From contig NC_079881.1 in the NCBI RefSeq assembly GCF_029227915.1, positions 16,653,501 through 16,717,500 on the forward strand: a DNA stretch of 64,000 bases. The letters are read 5' to 3'. A model generated the notes under the pieces. That model searched no databases and was not told the origin of the DNA. It saw nothing but the letters and a program-made list of their open reading frames with translations. The translations under genes were made by a program, and so were the position numbers. This DNA comes from Hydractinia symbiolongicarpus. Lineage: Eukaryota > Cnidaria > Hydrozoa > Anthoathecata > Hydractiniidae. This document shows, in pieces, positions 59,601 to 64,000 of this stretch. The first letter of the stretch is position 1. Every line of letters begins with the position of its first letter.

Positions 59601-60370
59601 ATGTGTATAAGTGTTATACATTCTTTACTTACCTACTAGACACCATATTATTACCCCTTCCGAAATTGCTGAAATTACAAATAGTACCCAGGACAAGTCC
59701 TAAAAATATGAAGAAATTCCTATAGTTGGTATAATATTTTATTTTTGTTATAGTTGAAGCTCGCACTCATCGCTATAATTACTTTCTCAGCATTAGTTAT
59801 GTAATTTCTGTTGTTTTTTTTGTTAGATACTTCGCGAAACACATAATTCTGATGTGATCTTGAAAAAGGTTTTTAGTAATTTTAGAGGCTGAGTCAATAC
59901 TTTTAGAGTTAAGTAGTTAATTAGTAGCCAAGACAATCCACTTTTTAGGGGGTCGTCTTTATGTTGATATTACGAAATTTTCTTTGTCAGAAACACAATG
60001 CATGGTAACCTCTCGAAAACTCGACCATTAAGTTGGCAACAACAAAATAGGATAATGAAAAGAGAGAAAAAAAATTGCGCAAGTTTGCTTAGCATTTTTA
60101 AACAGATTTGAATGATAAGTATGCAGCTATTGACAGGCCCTAATTTAAAATTAAAATAACGATATATAGACGTTTGGAAAGGAATTGTAATAAGATTGCT
60201 TAGGACTTCATGACAAGATGTAGGTTGAGGTAAACAACCAGCTGAAAATTGCTACACCGGTTCTTACAAAAAGACGATAGAAATTTTAAATTAACAAACT
60301 CTCTTGCGATTAAATTGTCTCTTGCGATTGTCTTCACATCATTACGGCAACATAAACTTGCCCGGTGTGT
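56700..60370. other. Gene-poor stretch
   Basis: No gene is firmly supported. Minus-strand pieces at 58898-58859 (MSNTVGKELLLRT then GTAAGA), 58300-58238 (MFSLYPFVEVLQIHNHSYFA then GTAAGC) and 58191-58093 (PFNKILCFLHTKCGLQDASV to a stop) look exon-like, but a single consistent model could not be made. Confidence 0.35.
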
Positions 60371-60379
60371 CTACCTATT

Positions 60380-60830
60380 TTGAGCCTATCCGGTCTGTGA
60401 AACAACTGCATGCCAAATTTTTAGGCACCATACTCTTAAAGCCAACTACCACTTTCCCTTATAATAGGAAAATAACTTTTGTTATGATTTTTCTTAGAAC
60501 TTGAAACTTTTCAGATTTTACCCAAAAAGCGGAAAAAATCGGATTTTCAGAAAAATTCCTTCTACAACTAAAGTAATTGAATTTTAAGCAGATAGTGGCA
60601 TTTTAAACAAATTTCAAGCTTTTGATGACGTGACAGAGAAAATGCTGACCTAAGCAAAAGTTTATTGCTGCCATTTTGTTCCTGTTGTGACGTGTCATAA
60701 GTGTGCTAAGTTCGATTCAATTTGGACAAGCCTATCAAAAATTATTAAGAGGGAAGGGGGGGGGGGGGCTGAATCCGCTACCTTTCCCCTTAAATTATTT
60801 TTGTCGAAACCACCGACTGGATAGGGTTAA
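60380..60830 (-). mobile_element. piggyBac-like MITE, internally deleted copy
   Basis: Inverted relative to the 45.79 kb copy. The right edge gactggatagggttaa keeps the terminal repeat and TTAA (60827-60830); the left edge is a weak match, gagcctatccggtctgtg at about 60382. Interior matches include gcatgccaaatttttaggca, ttagaacttgaaac, ttttaagcagatagtggcat, gctgccattttgttcc and the G-run gggggggctgaatccgc. A central section is missing. Confidence 0.75.
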
Positions 60831-60839
60831 AAAAAGAAT

Positions 60840-63330
60840 TTCACACGCGCAGTTAACGTAAACGGCAATTTTATTTCTGGTAGCGCATTTTACATAAAAA
60901 AAAACTCGTGATTATGTCTACATATTTAATATTTCGAATTGTGCATGTCAGACTCAAGTAATACGAATCAGTATTATTTCAACACGTTAGTAAATGATAG
61001 TTGATATTGGGAAAAAAGATAAAAATAGTAGTACTTAGGCTACCATTAATTACTACTTCTTTAGATTAATGGCAAGACTAAAGTTTAACATATAAAGACG
61101 GTCATGGTTCACGCCTGTTTTTGAAGTTAAGAATGCGTAGGTAGCTGTGTCTAAGTATTCAAAGAAGTGCTATTTCCATAGTTGCTGGGCTTAACTAAAA
61201 ATCATAATAAATTTTTAATTCTTTTGAGTTGCTATCTGCTTACACCACTAAAACATTATCCCCTTTATATTAATCATTTTGATATATGGAAAAAAGGATT
61301 TGATGTATTATAAAACCATTAGACATTTTAGTAAAGAAATGCTGACACTAGTGTGTCGTAATATCTTGATTAGTAGCGCTAGTTTTATATTTAAATTTCG
61401 AAAGCACCATACTAAGTTCAATCGAGTTAATCTTCCTATTTAAAGCAGTTATATGAAATATGTGCCTTGCCCAAGAGCAAGCTGGTTAATTACTTAATAA
61501 ATTAATTAATACGTTTAATTTATTAGTGTTTGAAATTTTTTGTTTCGTACGGCTCTCCCATTGTTGTATGTGTTACGTAAGTTAACGCAGACTAGACTGA
61601 AGTAATTGGTGTGAGTCGATAATAGATTTTCATTGCGGCGAATTATTCACAGCTAAACGTTTGCAAAAACATACAGGAGATAAAACATGTTGTTATTGTT
61701 AAGAAAACAGCATCTCAAAACACCATTTAAATTCAAACGGGGGGCGCATTGATAAATTATATGTAGTTTGTAGTATCTGCCGGGATTTGCTCGTCGCAGC
61801 TAAGTCAATATAATTTTTTCACATTTTATATTGGTACCTTTAGGATTTCGTGTGTGATTGCATAACCTACTTTTGAGCGAGAAACAACAAAATGTGGCTA
61901 TCATTATTAAACAGATAAATCATGTTTGCTTTACATTTTGTTTCAAGCAACGCAAGATCACAAAAGCATGGTTATGTTTGTGTCGCTCAGCATACTTCAG
62001 TTGAAGTGTTTTCAACATTTTAGCTTAGTTTATGTTAGACAAGCGTTGTTTATAATAGAATGAATACAGTGAAATCCCATTAAAAAGCACACCTTAAAGC
62101 AGACATCCCGTTAAGACGGACAATGATGCTTAAAACAATTTCTTTTAGGTTAAACTCTCATAGAAAAATCTCTTTAAAGCGAACGATCATAAAGCACTCG
62201 GCAAGGTGAACAGTTTTTTGCGCCAATTTCCCCGTTTCCTTTATTTGAGAAGTCCGCAAGGCATTATGGTAGCTGTATTCAGAAAAACTTTTCCGAAAAG
62301 AACAAAATTTGTTAATAAGCGTTTTAATCAAGTGTTATCATTTGCTTATGGAGATAATGAAAATCTCAATTAGAGCTTACATTTCTTGCATTACTTTTGA
62401 AGTAAGACCCGTCCGTCTCCATAATGGAGCGCCAGCAATACGATGTAAACATAGGATCGTCAGTAGATAGTGATAGTGCAAAGCAAGAAAATGAATGATT
62501 TAGTTTATGTAAATTCTAGCAACGACTTTGTTTTAACTTCTATGCTGAACGACCATGTATATGTTTCTTTAAAGAATATTAAAGTAATTTTTTAACTAGC
62601 TAGTTAGCCAAAAATAACATGGGTTTCAACGAGTTTTATATTAAATTCGGTAACCACAAAGCTGAAGGAAAGAATATGAAAATGAGAGGAGATATATTTT
62701 TTATGATTCTGTTGCCCTGTATTTAGTATTTTTGATAAAACTGGATATCATATCATCGTTTTTTTTATGGACAATGTAGCTAGTTAGCAAGTCATGTTGA
62801 AGAAGCATCCAGACGAAATGTTGGTGACTCAATCTGGTTGTTTTAACTGTTAAACTTGACATTGTTTTGTTTCTATCCCATGAAAATGTTTTTATCGATA
62901 AATGTATTGTAGGAGTTAGATATATAATCATTTCCAATGCTTCTTTAATATTTTTTTTCGTGCTTGTTTACATTTTTAATTATCATCTTTCTTGACGACG
63001 TGCAATACCGCAAAATATCGGCCCGTCGTCAAGAGTCATCAAAATGCCTAAAAACCCGTAATGCCCGCTTCAAAAATCAAGACGGTTAACAATGTTTAAA
63101 AGTCAACGCCTTGATGTATTTACCACTAAACGTAGAACTCCAGAGTTGTTTTTGGTTCCTCAATTCATTAACTGTGCATTCTAAATACACCAGTAAACAC
63201 CAGTGTAGCTCATAAAAAACATGCATTTTTCCTTTGAACTCAAATTGCGAGTTTATGAAAGTTTAGGATGTGCACCACAGCTCCATATAAATGAGTTTCT
63301 AATTTCCACTCCATATTTTTCTTTTGCTTT
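60840..63330. other. Gene-free stretch with a Tigger-like piece
   Basis: Only the element at 62064 was recognised. The 5' exons of the gene cut by the window end may lie here but were not identified. Confidence 0.4.
62064..62230 (+). mobile_element. Tigger/pogo-like MITE left end
   Basis: After TA it starts cagtgaaatcccattaaaaa, continues cacaccttaaagcagacatc, cgttaagacggac and ctttaaagcgaacgatc. It matches the inverted end at 48314. No right end was found. Confidence 0.5.
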
Positions 63331-63340
63331 TTACTTTAAG

Positions 63341-63661
63341 GTGTCCCAGATTTATTGTCAATGTTTGGGAAGGAGACAAAAGATGGTACAGAATATGAAG
63401 CATTTGGTTGTAAACTAACTGTTTCGAAAGATACATGCAAAATTAATTTAATACCGGATAAAACATGTAAAGAAAAGGGCATCTTTGGGAAAACTGTTTA
63501 CAATGTTGGTGAAAAAAGGGAAATTGGAAGACATGACAAAATTGTTTCTACCGATTGGTGTTTTTCAAATTGAATCATTTAATTTGGATAAATGCAAGGG
63601 AGATATTATGTTCAAAATGGCCGCAAGAGAACCATTTGAAATTGTAAAAGAAAAATTGAAG
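63341..63661 (+). CDS. Unrecognised cysteine-containing exon, partial gene, one apparent frameshift
   Basis: After the acceptor ttttactttaag the frame reads VPDLLSMFGKETKDGTEYEA, FGCKLTVSKDTCKINLIPDK, TCKEKGIFGKTVYNVGEK; past an A6 run at about 63514-63519 the better continuation is one base shifted: GKLEDMTKLFLPIGVFQIES, FNLDKCKGDIMFKMAAREPF, EIVKEKLK before the donor gtaagt at 63662. Either the extra A is a real mutation or a homopolymer sequencing slip. In the unshifted frame a stop follows after CFSN. With the shift the exon leaves in phase 0 and the gene continues beyond the window. No domain is recognised. Confidence 0.5.
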
Positions 63662-64000
63662 GTAAGTTAAATTTTTTAACATCCACTAGTTAGCAAAATT
63701 AAAGCTGTGTAACACAGCCAATACGAGTAGACATGTTCTGTAGACAGTTAACAAAAAAGAATTTTCTACCTAGGTTCCTTTGCAGTTGTGTTAAATTTTA
63801 ACTAATATAATAATGACTTTGTTACTTTTATTACCTCATTTCACGACGCTCACATTCATCGGAAGACTGATATATAGATTTTATTGGAGTGGTTCTCCTT
63901 TGTCACTTGTCAAATATCTAGCGACAGAAATTTTTCCACAACATATTGCTAAATATCACGATCCCTTGTAGTTAGTAAACTTAAATTCAGAGTTTCAATT

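Noticed and set aside
1-64000. CRISPR arrays, bacterial operons or a phage-type defence system
   Set aside because: The sequence is eukaryotic with spliced genes; the tandem arrays have no unique spacers of equal length between conserved repeats.

Overview
The window is intron-bearing, strongly AT-rich eukaryotic DNA. It has GT-AG introns with pyrimidine-rich acceptors, AATAAA signals, long intergenic spaces and many decayed DNA transposons and retroelements. The gene set (astacin with a C-terminal kringle, clan-2 cytochrome P450, secreted von Willebrand A protein, COX6B) and the mobile families (DIRS-like, Ty3/gypsy, Harbinger, piggyBac-like, Helitron-like) fit an invertebrate animal, most likely a cnidarian. 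Several start codons lie at or just after a splice acceptor, which would suit a hydrozoan that uses spliced-leader trans-splicing. The species is not identified.

Layout, left to right. 0-4 kb: a frameshifted LINE endonuclease fragment, a 65-bp tandem repeat, then a two-exon COX6B gene (+). 8.2-9.5 kb: a 290-bp TTCG microsatellite just upstream of a three-exon gene for a 109-residue secreted protein (+). 10.5-11.9 kb: relics including a HIRAN-like reading frame (-). 12.3-15.3 kb: a nearly complete Harbinger element with inverted repeats, TAA target duplications and two convergent but inactivated genes (MADF/BESS protein and DDE transposase). 16-21 kb: a possible small cysteine-rich gene, two tandem repeat arrays, and a DIRS-type retrotransposon relic (-). 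21.4-30.7 kb: a degenerate copy of an astacin first exon followed by an intact five-exon astacin-kringle protease gene (+), whose introns hold a minisatellite and a Helitron-like array.

31-51.6 kb is mostly mobile DNA: piggyBac-like MITEs with TTAA ends, a recent 288-bp tandem duplication, a gypsy gag relic, a pogo-like MITE, a second Harbinger transposase relic, a 300-bp TTAA-flanked MITE and two further Helitron-like arrays. Inside it lie a three-exon secreted vWA gene (-, 34.9-35.7 kb) and an unrecognised broken gene (-, 38.8-39.3 kb). 52-53.8 kb: a complete two-exon P450 (-). 54.8-55.9 kb: a three-exon gene for an unrecognised 78-residue protein (+), followed 8 bases after the stop by a perfect 15-bp hairpin. 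56-63 kb is gene-poor with MITE fragments. The window ends in an unrecognised coding exon (63.3-63.66 kb) that runs on to the right.

The genes do not form an operon or a pathway. Secreted products (astacin-kringle, vWA protein, 109-residue protein) are common among them, but a joint function cannot be inferred.
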